A stretch of DNA of 23,989 bases from CAKUFA01 sp963656345 (lineage in GTDB: Bacteria > Bacillota > Clostridia > Christensenellales > Aristaeellaceae), in assembly GCA_963656345.1 (NCBI GenBank), contig CAVKHY010000030.1, positions 1-23,989 of the forward strand, read 5' to 3'. The notes under the pieces were generated by a model that did no database searches, was not told where the DNA came from, and was given only the letters and a program-made list of their open reading frames with translations. A program made the position numbers and the translations under genes. The stretch's first letter is position 1. Every line of letters begins with the position of its first letter. This document shows, one piece after another, positions 1-7,121 of this stretch.

Positions 1-181
1 GGGCAGCACTATGCCACTGAGCGTCAAAACTCGCACCCCCATTCCGAAAAAACTGATTCATGCCTGCATGGCAGAGTTGTCTAAGGTTTCTCTTACAGCT
101 CCCGTAAAGGCCGGAGATGTGGTGCTCGCCAACGTGTGTGGTACCGGGGTGGACGTGATTGCGACCAAGACTCTCGGATAA
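1..181 (+). CDS. DUF1667 family protein, C-terminal fragment
   Basis: The gene runs in from the left edge in frame 2 and stops at TAA 179-181, so only about the last 59 residues are visible. They read as the DUF1667 C-terminal pattern: PLSVKTRTPIPKKLI, then a short helix, then APVKAGDVVLANVCGTGVDVIATK. In this family the missing N-terminal half carries a Cys-rich motif. Members are usually encoded beside an FAD-dependent glycerol-3-phosphate dehydrogenase-like oxidoreductase (GlpA type). That partner would lie upstream and outside the window, so a role in such a redox complex is inference. The family call rests on my recall of the consensus and on a partial protein. A terminator hairpin follows 26 bases after the stop. 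Confidence 0.72.
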   Translation, partial: GSTMPLSVKTRTPIPKKLIHACMAELSKVSLTAPVKAGDVVLANVCGTGVDVIATKTLG

Positions 182-207
182 GAAAATAGCCTATCACTAA
201 CGATTTG

Positions 208-252
208 AGCCGGACACAATGCAGAATGCTGTGTTGTGTCCGGCTTTGCTTT
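208..252 (+). terminator. Rho-independent terminator after the DUF1667 gene
   Basis: A perfect 12-base inverted repeat (AGCCGGACACAA at 208-219 pairs with TTGTGTCCGGCT at 234-245) encloses a 14-base loop. It is followed by a T-rich tract, TTTGCTTT. It separates the first gene from the next transcription unit. Confidence 0.82.
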
Positions 253-314
253 GGTGGGTGAACAGAAAGCAGCAAAGCTTGCGACAATCCTGCCGAATTG
301 TCCGGTGTTTTCCC

Positions 315-343
315 TTGACGCAATCGGCTGTCTGCTGTATGTT
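315..343 (+). promoter_or_regulatory. Sigma-A type promoter of the PF06541 gene
   Basis: The -35 box TTGACG (315-320) and the -10 box TATGTT (338-343) are separated by exactly 17 bases. The predicted transcription start near 350 lies upstream of the AGGGGG ribosome-binding site (361-366) and the GTG start at 374. It lies downstream of the other in-frame start at 236, which therefore cannot be used from this promoter. Confidence 0.6.
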
Positions 344-373
344 TATTACAGGGAAAGAAAAGGGGGCGCTGTT

Positions 374-1156
374 GTGTCTGCGGAAATCAAGTATTATGTG
401 CTGCTGTTTTTTGCAGCCTCCTTCCTTGGATGGCTCATGGAGGTAATCTGCAAGCTGATTCAATTTCATCGCTTTATCAATCGCGGCTTTCTGCTGGGAC
501 CGATTTGCCCGATTTACGGTTTCGGCTCCATCCTGATTGCCGCCTTGCTGTCCAGGTATGCAGACAGGCCTGCTGCTGTATTTGGCTTGGGCATGATCCT
601 TTGCGGCACCTTGGAATACATCACCAGTTATGTGCTGGAGAAACTGTTTCACGCCAGATGGTGGGATTACAGCCAGAAGCATTTCAATCTGAACGGCCGT
701 GTCTGTGCCAATACCCTGATTCCTTTCGGCCTGTTGGGGTTGGTGATGGTCTATGGCATTAAGCCGTTCCTGTTTCGGTATTTTGCCATGCTGCCGGAAG
801 GATGGCTGAACGGCCTATGCATTGGCCTATGCGTCGTTTTTGCCGCAGATACCATCCTGTCCACCTGCGTGCTGGGACAGATTCGCCACAGTGCCGCCAA
901 TGCGGAAGGCGACAGCACGGAAGCCATCACCGCCGCTGTACGGGCTCACCTGGCGGAAGGCAGCGCATTGATGCGCCGCACCCTGCGGGCATTCCCTTAT
1001 GCCAAGCTGTACAATAAGGATCTGCTGCAGAAGCTGAAAAATCAGCGTATCGCCATGCGGCAGGAAATGAAAGAAGCTCAGAAAAAAATGCGGCAGAATG
1101 TGAAATTGCGTGAAGACAAGCTCCGTGAGGAGATTATGAAAAAACACAGGAATTGA
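374..1156 (+). CDS. PF06541 family membrane protein (putative ABC-transporter type IV)
   Basis: A 260-residue protein that starts at GTG 374 behind AAAAGGGGG. An upstream in-frame GTG at 236 was rejected because it lies inside the terminator and before the promoter. The N-terminal two thirds hold several hydrophobic segments with family hallmarks: FFAASFLGWLMEV at the start, then RGFLLGPICPIYGFG, GTLEYITSYVLE, and W(W)DYS followed by NLNGRVC. These match the PF06541 family (ABC_trans_CmpB), which is common in Clostridia and has no proven function despite its transporter-like name. The last 60 or so residues are highly charged (Lys/Glu/Arg rich) and probably form a cytoplasmic coiled coil. The gene appears to be transcribed alone from its own promoter. 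I am confident of the family and not of any transport role. Confidence 0.8.
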   Translation: MSAEIKYYVLLFFAASFLGWLMEVICKLIQFHRFINRGFLLGPICPIYGFGSILIAALLSRYADRPAAVFGLGMILCGTLEYITSYVLEKLFHARWWDYSQKHFNLNGRVCANTLIPFGLLGLVMVYGIKPFLFRYFAMLPEGWLNGLCIGLCVVFAADTILSTCVLGQIRHSAANAEGDSTEAITAAVRAHLAEGSALMRRTLRAFPYAKLYNKDLLQKLKNQRIAMRQEMKEAQKKMRQNVKLREDKLREEIMKKHRN

Positions 1157-1161
1157 TTGGA

Positions 1162-1208
1162 AAATGCGACGCGCTTTTGTGCTGTTCGCTTGACATTTTG
1201 TCGCATTT
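1162..1208 (+). terminator. Possible weak terminator after the PF06541 gene
   Basis: A 9-base inverted repeat (AAATGCGAC at 1162-1170 and GTCGCATTT at 1200-1208) flanks a 29-base loop just downstream of the stop. The loop is long, the T tract is short, and the right arm falls in the spacer of the next promoter. It could be an operator or incidental. Confidence 0.3.
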
Positions 1209-1218
1209 GGTGGATACT
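1190..1218 (+). promoter_or_regulatory. Sigma-A type promoter of the GNAT gene
   Basis: A perfect -35 TTGACA (1190-1195), a 17-base spacer, and GATACT (1213-1218) lie upstream of the acetyltransferase. A 6-base stem-loop (CATGCG/CGCATG, 1237-1254) sits in the predicted 5' leader, ahead of the ribosome-binding site. Confidence 0.65.
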
Positions 1219-1279
1219 TATACCGGACAAAAATTCCATGCGCCTTGACGCATGATAGGTGCAAAACGGAGGGAAGCGT

Positions 1280-1798
1280 ATGAGCACTTTTCGAGCCGCA
1301 ACCAATGATGATGCGGGTCTGATCAGCCATATCTTCGCCACCAGCTGGCGCCATGCTTATAAAGGACTCATTTCCCAGGATTATCTGGAGCGGCTGCCGG
1401 ATGACTATTGGGTTCCTTCTTTGCCTGCATGGCTATGCAGTGATGAGCTGAACGGTTTGCTGATCTTTGATGGAAAGCAGCCGGTGGGCTGCTGCATTTA
1501 TGGCCGCGGAAGAGATGAAGATCACAAAGAGTGGGGCGAAATTGTGTCCCTGTATCTGCTGCCGGATCATATGCGCAAGGGATTGGGCGGCGAATTGCTG
1601 GAGGAATGCCTGAAAATGATGCGGGAAGACGGCTATCACCGCTTCTACCTGTGGGCGATTGAAGGCAACACGACTGGCGAAAAATTTTATGCCAAGCACG
1701 GTTTCCATCCCACCACCGATTTTATTGATTATTCCATCGGCGGTGAAGGTGTTCGGGATAGGCGCTATGTCCGTGTGGAGGATGTGCGGAAAAATTGA
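1280..1798 (+). CDS. GNAT family N-acetyltransferase
   Basis: A 172-residue protein, the usual size for a single Gcn5-related acetyltransferase domain. The ATG at 1280 was chosen because GGAGGG sits 6 bases upstream. An earlier in-frame GTG at 1259 would place that site inside the coding region. The fold is seen in the N-terminal FRAATNDDAGLISHIFATSW (beta1-alpha1), the central EIVSLYLLPDHMRKGLGGELLEE, and the C-terminal FYAKHGFHPT. The central stretch holds beta4 and the acetyl-CoA pyrophosphate loop, R-K-G-L-G-G, close to the Q/R-x-x-G-x-G/A consensus. Such enzymes transfer an acetyl group from acetyl-CoA to an amine. The substrate cannot be read from the sequence. It has its own strong promoter and no clear operon link to tldD, although tldD begins only 47 bases downstream and could be read through. 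Confidence 0.88.
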   Translation: MSTFRAATNDDAGLISHIFATSWRHAYKGLISQDYLERLPDDYWVPSLPAWLCSDELNGLLIFDGKQPVGCCIYGRGRDEDHKEWGEIVSLYLLPDHMRKGLGGELLEECLKMMREDGYHRFYLWAIEGNTTGEKFYAKHGFHPTTDFIDYSIGGEGVRDRRYVRVEDVRKN

Positions 1799-1845
1799 CC
1801 CCTTACCATCCGGGTAAGAGGATTTGCATCGGAAAGGATGATAGC

Positions 1846-3231
1846 ATGCTGGATCAAAACGTTGCACAGGAGGTTCTGGCCAAGGCTGTGCATACAGGCG
1901 GCGATTTTGCGGAGATCTTCATGGAGGATCGCATCAATCATAACCTGTCCCTGCGCAGCGGCGAGCTGGAGCAGGTGAACAGCCAGCGCCTTCACGGCGC
2001 AGGCGTCCGTGTATTTAACGGAACAAAGGCCATTTACGTGTACACCAACGATACAAGCCGGGAAGGCTTGCTGCGCTGTGCCGAGCAGGCTGCGGCCGCC
2101 ATTCGCAGCGGCAAGGGTACCTCTCCGGTAGGCTTCTCTTCCTGGTCCGCCGCACGGCCGGAGGAGATTCGCCGGATGCCCACAGATGTGAAGGCGGCGG
2201 CAAAGGCTGAGAAATTGCGTGCGGCGGACGCTGAGGCACGGCGTTTTTCTCCTGAAATCAAGCAGGTGCTCTGCGGCTATTCGGACAGTGTGCAGGATGT
2301 GCTGATTGCCAACACGGAGGGCGTTTTTGTCACGGATCAGCGGGTCTATTCCCGGCTGCGTGTCAGTGCCGTAGCCAGCGATGGCAATGAAAACCAAAGC
2401 GGTTCCGACAGCCCCGGTGCTTCCATGGGCTTCGAACTCTTTGATGAGCGGGTAGATCCGGAGCACAGCGCACGCATTGCTGCCGATACCGCTGTGACCA
2501 TGCTTCATGCGCCTGCCTGCCCTGCCGGGATTATGCCTGTGTGCATTGACAATGGTTTTGGCGGCGTGATTTTCCATGAAGCCTGCGGCCATGCACTGGA
2601 AGCGACCAGCGTGGCTTTCGGCACCAGCGTGTTCTCCGGCAAGCTGGGGCAGCAGATTGCCTCTCCCTTGGTGACGGCCGTGGATGATGGTACCATCATG
2701 AATGAATGGGGCTCCCTTCACGTGGACGATGAAGGCATGCCTACCACGAAACTGGTGCTGATTAAGGACGGCATCCTGACCAACTACATGATCGATAAGC
2801 TGGGTGGCCGCCGGATGAATATGGCGCCTACCGGCTCCGGACGTCGGCAGAGCTACGCCTTTGCACCCACTTCTCGTATGCGCAATACCTACATTGCTGC
2901 CGGCCATGATGACAACGATGAAATGATCGCTACCATGGGGGACGGACTGTATGCCAAGAAGATGGGCGGCGGTTCCGTGAACCCGGCTACCGGCGAATTC
3001 AACTTTGCCGTCAATGAAGGCTACTTGGTGAAGGATGGTAAGATTGTACATCCTGTGCGTGGTGCATCGCTGATTGGCCGGGGCAACGAAATCCTTATGC
3101 GTGTTGACCGGGTGGGTCGGAACATGACCATGGCGCAGGGCATGTGCGGCAGCATTTCCGGCAGCATCCCCACCAACGTGGGCGAGCCGATGATCCGTGT
3201 AACAAGCATTACCGTTGGCGGCGGCAAGTAA
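1846..3231 (+). CDS. tldD: TldD, metalloprotease subunit of TldD/TldE
   Basis: A 461-residue protein of the PmbA/TldA family at full family length. The ATG at 1846 is preceded by GGAAAGGA; a TTG at 1795 in the same frame has no good site. The zinc-protease motif HEACGH (HExxxH, His244-Glu245-His249) is intact. A conserved cysteine lies in the C-terminal MCGSISGSIP segment (Cys434), where TldD has its third zinc ligand. In E. coli, TldD forms a heterodimer with TldE that degrades unstructured peptides. It matures microcin B17 and degrades the CcdA antitoxin. The catalytic subunit here is followed 13 bases later by its partner, so the two are almost certainly co-expressed. The natural substrate in this organism is unknown. 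The product is cytoplasmic, with no signal peptide. Confidence 0.95.
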   Translation: MLDQNVAQEVLAKAVHTGGDFAEIFMEDRINHNLSLRSGELEQVNSQRLHGAGVRVFNGTKAIYVYTNDTSREGLLRCAEQAAAAIRSGKGTSPVGFSSWSAARPEEIRRMPTDVKAAAKAEKLRAADAEARRFSPEIKQVLCGYSDSVQDVLIANTEGVFVTDQRVYSRLRVSAVASDGNENQSGSDSPGASMGFELFDERVDPEHSARIAADTAVTMLHAPACPAGIMPVCIDNGFGGVIFHEACGHALEATSVAFGTSVFSGKLGQQIASPLVTAVDDGTIMNEWGSLHVDDEGMPTTKLVLIKDGILTNYMIDKLGGRRMNMAPTGSGRRQSYAFAPTSRMRNTYIAAGHDDNDEMIATMGDGLYAKKMGGGSVNPATGEFNFAVNEGYLVKDGKIVHPVRGASLIGRGNEILMRVDRVGRNMTMAQGMCGSISGSIPTNVGEPMIRVTSITVGGGK

Positions 3232-3244
3232 GGAGGCAGAAGCA

Positions 3245-4585
3245 ATGGATAAGAATGCATTTGTGGAGCAGCTGCTCCTTCGTGCCAAGGAAAGCGGACT
3301 GGATACGGCCGAGGTATTCTGCTCGGAAAAAGAAGAGTTCAGCGTAATGGCCCGTAGCGGTGAAATCAGCGATTATCAGGTCAGCTCCTCGATGGGGCTT
3401 GGCCTTCGGGGTACCTACAAGGGTAAGATGGGTATGTCTTCCACCCAGGCCATGGACGAGGCTGCCATTCAGCAGCTGATTGAGGGTGTAAAGGAATCCG
3501 CCGAGTTGAGCGAAAGTGCCGAGCAGGATGAGATCTTCCCCGGAGAAGCTGTCTATCCTGCCGTTGAGGCTTCGGAAAGCGATCTCGACAGCGTAACGGC
3601 TGAAGATAAGCTTGCAGCGGTGATGAAGCTTAGCGAAGCCACTGCCAGCCAGGACAAGCGCGTCGATCAGGTGATGTACGCATTTATTTCTACCACCAAG
3701 CAGACCCTTTTGCTCCGCAATTCTTTCGGCTTGAATCTGACATCTACGGATCAGGCATGGAGTGCCATGACCAGCGCCATTGCTACCCGGGAAAACGGCA
3801 CCAAAGCCAACGGCGCTTACCTGGACTGCGGCCGGAAGTTTTCTGCCTTCGATGCAGAAAAGATCGCCAGAGAGACTGTCGATCGTACATTGAAGCAAAT
3901 GGATGCCGCCCCTGTTCCCGCCGGTGAGTATCGGGTGATCTTTTTCAATGAGCCCATGTGCGAAATGTTGGTCACCTTCAGCGGTATGTTCTCTGCCGAG
4001 AATGCACAGCAGGGGTTGTCCCTGCTGGCAGGCAAGGAAGGTGAAAACGTGGCTTCTCCGGTGGTCACCTTGATGGATGATCCGCTGCTGAAGGACGGCT
4101 TTGCTTCCTGCCCCTTTGATGCGGAGGGCAGCGCTTCCCGCACAAAGGCTGTGATTGAAAATGGCGTGCTGAAAACCCTGCTGCATAATCGGAAAACTGC
4201 ACGCAAGCAGGGTGTGGAAACCACCGGCAACGCTGCGCGGAGCTACGCTTCCGCCATGACGGTTGCGCCCACCAACATGTTCTTCAAGCCTGGCGAAGCA
4301 AGCCTGGATGAGCTGATGGCCAACATGGGGGACGGCATTGTCATTACTGACGTCAGCGGCCTCCATGCAGGTGCCAACGTGATCAGCGGCGATTTCTCCC
4401 TGATCAGCGGCGGATATATGGTGGAAGGCGGCAAACGCGGCCGCAGTGTGGAGCAGATTACCGTGGCAGGCAATTTCTACAAGCTGCTTGAAAACATCAA
4501 GGCTGTCGGTAATGATTTGCTCTTCCCGGGTGTGGGCATTGGGTGTCCCTCTATTGACGTGGGTACGTTGGTCATTTCCGGCTGA
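3245..4585 (+). CDS. tldE: TldE/PmbA, non-catalytic partner of TldD
   Basis: A 446-residue member of the same PmbA/TldA family as the upstream gene. It starts at ATG 3245 behind AAGGAGG, which overlaps the tldD stop region. The family layout is visible: an N-terminal domain (LDTAEVFCSEKEEFSVMARSG), a middle region, and a C-terminal beta-rich domain (GLHAGANVISGDFSLISGGY and GVGIGCPSIDVGTLVISG). The HExxxH zinc motif of TldD is absent from the equivalent region, as expected for the TldE subunit, which shapes the shared cavity. The 13-base spacing to tldD supports translation as one operon. The GC content and codon use look like those of the neighbours. The paralogue assignment rests on the missing zinc motif and the gene order. 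Confidence 0.93.
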   Translation: MDKNAFVEQLLLRAKESGLDTAEVFCSEKEEFSVMARSGEISDYQVSSSMGLGLRGTYKGKMGMSSTQAMDEAAIQQLIEGVKESAELSESAEQDEIFPGEAVYPAVEASESDLDSVTAEDKLAAVMKLSEATASQDKRVDQVMYAFISTTKQTLLLRNSFGLNLTSTDQAWSAMTSAIATRENGTKANGAYLDCGRKFSAFDAEKIARETVDRTLKQMDAAPVPAGEYRVIFFNEPMCEMLVTFSGMFSAENAQQGLSLLAGKEGENVASPVVTLMDDPLLKDGFASCPFDAEGSASRTKAVIENGVLKTLLHNRKTARKQGVETTGNAARSYASAMTVAPTNMFFKPGEASLDELMANMGDGIVITDVSGLHAGANVISGDFSLISGGYMVEGGKRGRSVEQITVAGNFYKLLENIKAVGNDLLFPGVGIGCPSIDVGTLVISG

Positions 4586-4613
4586 TGGTGCAAATTTGGC
4601 GAAGTGAAGGGTG

Positions 4614-4982
4614 ATGAAGTCCATGGCAGAAAATGAAGATGTATGTGGTTTTCTGTGTGTTCATGAGGATCTTGTAGCCCAGGTGCAGGCTTCTCTGCCA
4701 AACGATGAGACGCTTTCACGCCTTTCTGACTTGTTTAAGGTCTTCGGTGATGGGACACGGATCCGCATCCTGTATGTGCTGTTTGAAGCGGAAGTGTGCG
4801 TGTGCGATTTGGCGAAGCTGCTGGGTATGACCCAATCTGCCGTATCCCACCAGCTGCGGCTGCTCAAGCAGGCACGGCTGATTAAGAGCCGCAGGGACGG
4901 TAAGACCGTGTTTTACTCCTTGGCAGATGACCACGTGGCCACGCTGCTCAGGCAAGGTGCAGAACATATCAGCGAAGGCTGA
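4614..4982 (+). CDS. ArsR/SmtB family metal-sensing repressor, CadC-like
   Basis: A 122-residue winged-helix repressor with the classical sequence from LSDLFKVFGDGTRIRILYVL through the recognition helix TQSAVSHQLRLLKQARLI to the wing RRDGKTVFYSL. It carries ligands for both known CadC-type sites. The alpha3N thiolate site is represented by Cys11 and Cys15 (CGFLC) plus Cys62 and Cys64 (EVCVCDL). The alpha5 site is represented by Asp105, His107, His118 and Glu121, with the same 2, 11 and 3 residue spacings as CadC. It should therefore release DNA on binding Cd/Pb/Zn-type ions. It begins 28 bases after tldE, with no promoter or terminator seen between them. No efflux pump is adjacent. The start is uncertain: GTG 4611, ATG 4614 and ATG 4623 all lie near AAGG/GGTGAT. 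Confidence 0.9.
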   Translation: MKSMAENEDVCGFLCVHEDLVAQVQASLPNDETLSRLSDLFKVFGDGTRIRILYVLFEAEVCVCDLAKLLGMTQSAVSHQLRLLKQARLIKSRRDGKTVFYSLADDHVATLLRQGAEHISEG

Positions 4983-4997
4983 TGGTGAGGACGAAAG

Positions 4998-5034
4998 AAG
5001 CAGGCTCCGAAGCCAATCACGGAGCCTGCTTTTG
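4998..5034. terminator. Bidirectional terminator between arsR and the radical SAM gene
   Basis: A perfect 12-base stem (AAGCAGGCTCCG at 4998-5009 with CGGAGCCTGCTT at 5020-5031) has a 10-base loop. It is followed by TTTG on the + strand and by TTCTTTC on the - strand. It lies between convergent genes and can serve both. Confidence 0.88.
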
Positions 5035-5047
5035 TATGCCCATATGC

Positions 5048-6172
5048 TTACAGGACAATATCCCCGGGGCGATAACCCTTGGGCAAAGGTTCTTCTTCGA
5101 CAAATTTGAAATCCTCATCCATGAGCACCGGTAAGAACGCCTCGAAGGGCAAACGATCAAACTCGCCGGCGTAGCTGCTTGCGCCGAACCATCCGCCTTC
5201 CTTGGCTTTCAGGTTCAGGTCACGGGCAAACTTGGTGTCATTGGAGCAATCGTGGACGACGAAGGGCCACTGCTCTTCAGCGGCCATGCGCATCAAGGTC
5301 AGCGTCATTTCACGGCTGCAAATGGGGGACAGATAGCCTTGACGGCACTGATACATATTTTCGCCCAGGTAATTCTCCAGATTGTTGGCATTCAGGTGAA
5401 GTTCGGCGCAGTTGATGAAGTCCAGACCTGTCGCCATGATGGCTTCTTTCTTTTTCATGAAGCCGTCAAAGAATGCACGGGTCATGGGCGTTTCAATACC
5501 CACCATGGGAATGTATTGCTTTGCGATGCGGATGTTTTCAATCACCTGATCGGAGCAGTTAGAAGCGCCCAGGTTGAAACGCAGTTCGTTCAGCCCTGCA
5601 TCTGCCAGCATTTTCAGTGATGCTTCCGTAGCCCGGATGCCATTGGTATACATATGCTGATAGATGCCTGCTTTATGGAAGAGCTGAATCATGTGTTCAT
5701 AGATTTCAATTTCCATAAAGGGTTCCAGATAAACATAGGCGATGCCAGTAGGCTTTTTTTGAATGGACAGCAGCAGCGGAATATCCTTTTCATAGAATTT
5801 GGTGCCGCCAATCTCCCACATGCCATCGCCGATGGGCGGAATACAGTCCAGCACGCCGTAATCGTAGCAGAAGGGACATTTGGCATTGCACTTGTTCGTC
5901 TTGCGAACTGCGCTGAGCCCCGTGCCAAACAGGCAGGACTTGCAGCCTTTGGGGAAGCGCTCGTCAGGGCCTACATACATGGTTCGACCCTGCATGGATT
6001 TCAGGTGAGGAATCTGCTGCATGAGAACCGCGCGCCTGGCATCCACGGCTCGCTCGATCTGCGCTAGCACTGCCAGTACAATCTCCTGCTGATGACACAG
6101 GAGCGGTTCATCATCCGGCAATTCGGAAAAGAACTGAAACCACATCAGGGCATCTTTCTTACTGATCTTCAA
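5048..6172 (-). CDS. Radical SAM protein of unknown function, last gene of the nucleoside-transport operon
   Basis: A 374-residue protein with the radical SAM cluster motif CNAKCPFC (Cys95, Cys99, Cys102). The motif is preceded by an extra pair, GCKSC (Cys77, Cys80), and followed by MYTNGIR and the NELRFNLGASN strand typical of the partial TIM barrel. Further cysteines at 276, 285 and 309 (YQCRQGYLSPIC, HDCSND) could help hold an auxiliary iron-sulfur cluster. The layout recalls COG2108-like proteins, from memory. The start is a TTG at 6172 behind AAAAGGAG. The next ATG (codon 10) lacks such a site and would shorten an otherwise plausible N-terminus. It lies 25 bases after the last permease gene and before the terminator at 4998-5034, so it is probably co-transcribed with the importer. 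The reaction and substrate are unknown. Confidence 0.82.
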   Translation of the reverse strand: MKISKKDALMWFQFFSELPDDEPLLCHQQEIVLAVLAQIERAVDARRAVLMQQIPHLKSMQGRTMYVGPDERFPKGCKSCLFGTGLSAVRKTNKCNAKCPFCYDYGVLDCIPPIGDGMWEIGGTKFYEKDIPLLLSIQKKPTGIAYVYLEPFMEIEIYEHMIQLFHKAGIYQHMYTNGIRATEASLKMLADAGLNELRFNLGASNCSDQVIENIRIAKQYIPMVGIETPMTRAFFDGFMKKKEAIMATGLDFINCAELHLNANNLENYLGENMYQCRQGYLSPICSREMTLTLMRMAAEEQWPFVVHDCSNDTKFARDLNLKAKEGGWFGASSYAGEFDRLPFEAFLPVLMDEDFKFVEEEPLPKGYRPGDIVL

Positions 6173-6197
6173 AGGGAAGGACTCCTTTTATTTTGAT

Positions 6198-7121
6198 TTA
6201 CTTGGCTGACTGTGCGGCCTTTTTCTTTGATCTTTCCCGCAGGGCAAGGAGCACCATCATCAGGACGGTACCCACATAAGGGAAGATCTTTGTCAGCGTA
6301 GGGTCGACCCCGACGCTTTGAAGCCGCGTGCCAAGGGCGTCAATGAAGCCGAAAAGCAATGCGGCGAGGAACACAAGGGGAGGATTTGCTCTGCCGAAGA
6401 TGACGCAGGCCACGGCCACATAGCCCTTGCTGTTGGACATGTTTTCGGAAAACATGGTCAGGTAGCCTAGGGAAAGATGCGCACCCGCCAGGGCGCTGAA
6501 AGCACCGCACAGCACAGAAGCAAGATACTTCATCTTCTCCGGGCTTTTGCCGGCGGCACGTAGAGATTGAGGATGCTCGCCGGCGGCACGCAGCCAGAAA
6601 CCTGCGGGTGTACGATAAATGAACAGCCAGCAAACCAGTACCATGACCCAGCTGACATACACCAGCAGGGTGTTGTTATTCAGCAAAGGGCCAATGATGG
6701 GGATATTCTCCAGCCAGTCTGCGCTTAGCTTGGGCAGGGGGACGATGGCGGGATCGGAAAAAGCACCCTTTACGTTGAAAATGGTACGAAGGAGAAACAC
6801 CGTCAACGCTCCGGCAAAAATATTCAGCGCCACGCCGATGATGAATTCGTCGCTCTTGAACTTCACCACGAAGAGGCCGTAGAAGAGCCCTAACAGCACG
6901 CCGGACAGCAGGGCGAAGACCAGCGCCAGCAGCCAGCTGCCAAGGAAGTAACTGGCCAGCACGGCCACAAATGCGCCGACAATCATCATACCGTCAATGC
7001 CGATGTTCATGATGCCCACATGCTCCGTCATCAGGCAGCCAAGGCCGGCAAGGATAACGGGCGTAGCGGTGCGCAGGGTGTTTTGCAGCAGTCCTACATT
7101 AAAAATGCTTTCCCAGTTCAC
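6198..7121 (-). CDS. nupQ: Nucleoside ABC transporter permease (NupQ/YufQ-like)
   Basis: A 307-residue integral membrane protein of the BPD_transp_2 permease family. It opens with FNVGLLQNTLRTATPVILAGLG and continues with EHVGIMNIGIDGMMIVGAF, the signature of the second permease of BMP-dependent nucleoside importers. About eight hydrophobic segments follow, and it ends in a basic tail. The start is GTG 7121 behind AAAGGAGG. The GTG shares four bases (GTGA) with the stop of the upstream permease, so the two are translationally coupled. With the ATPase and binding protein upstream it forms a complete importer. Nucleosides are the best-supported substrate by family (B. subtilis NupNOPQ takes up guanosine), but the exact specificity is not visible. 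Confidence 0.92.
   Translation of the reverse strand: MNWESIFNVGLLQNTLRTATPVILAGLGCLMTEHVGIMNIGIDGMMIVGAFVAVLASYFLGSWLLALVFALLSGVLLGLFYGLFVVKFKSDEFIIGVALNIFAGALTVFLLRTIFNVKGAFSDPAIVPLPKLSADWLENIPIIGPLLNNNTLLVYVSWVMVLVCWLFIYRTPAGFWLRAAGEHPQSLRAAGKSPEKMKYLASVLCGAFSALAGAHLSLGYLTMFSENMSNSKGYVAVACVIFGRANPPLVFLAALLFGFIDALGTRLQSVGVDPTLTKIFPYVGTVLMMVLLALRERSKKKAAQSAK

Noticed and set aside
1802..1817. Small inverted repeat CTTACC/GGTAAG just after the GNAT stop
   Set aside because: A six-base stem with no T run is too weak to call a terminator.
1765..3288. Long open frame (about 500 codons) on the - strand opposite tldD
   Set aside because: It is antisense to a clear TldD gene, has no recognisable domain, and has a low-complexity, His/Ala/Gly-rich composition typical of a shadow frame in GC-rich codons.
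1846..6172. A RiPP (modified peptide) cluster made of tldDE plus the radical SAM gene
   Set aside because: The genes are in convergent operons separated by a terminator. No small precursor peptide, no leader-binding domain and no dedicated exporter are present.
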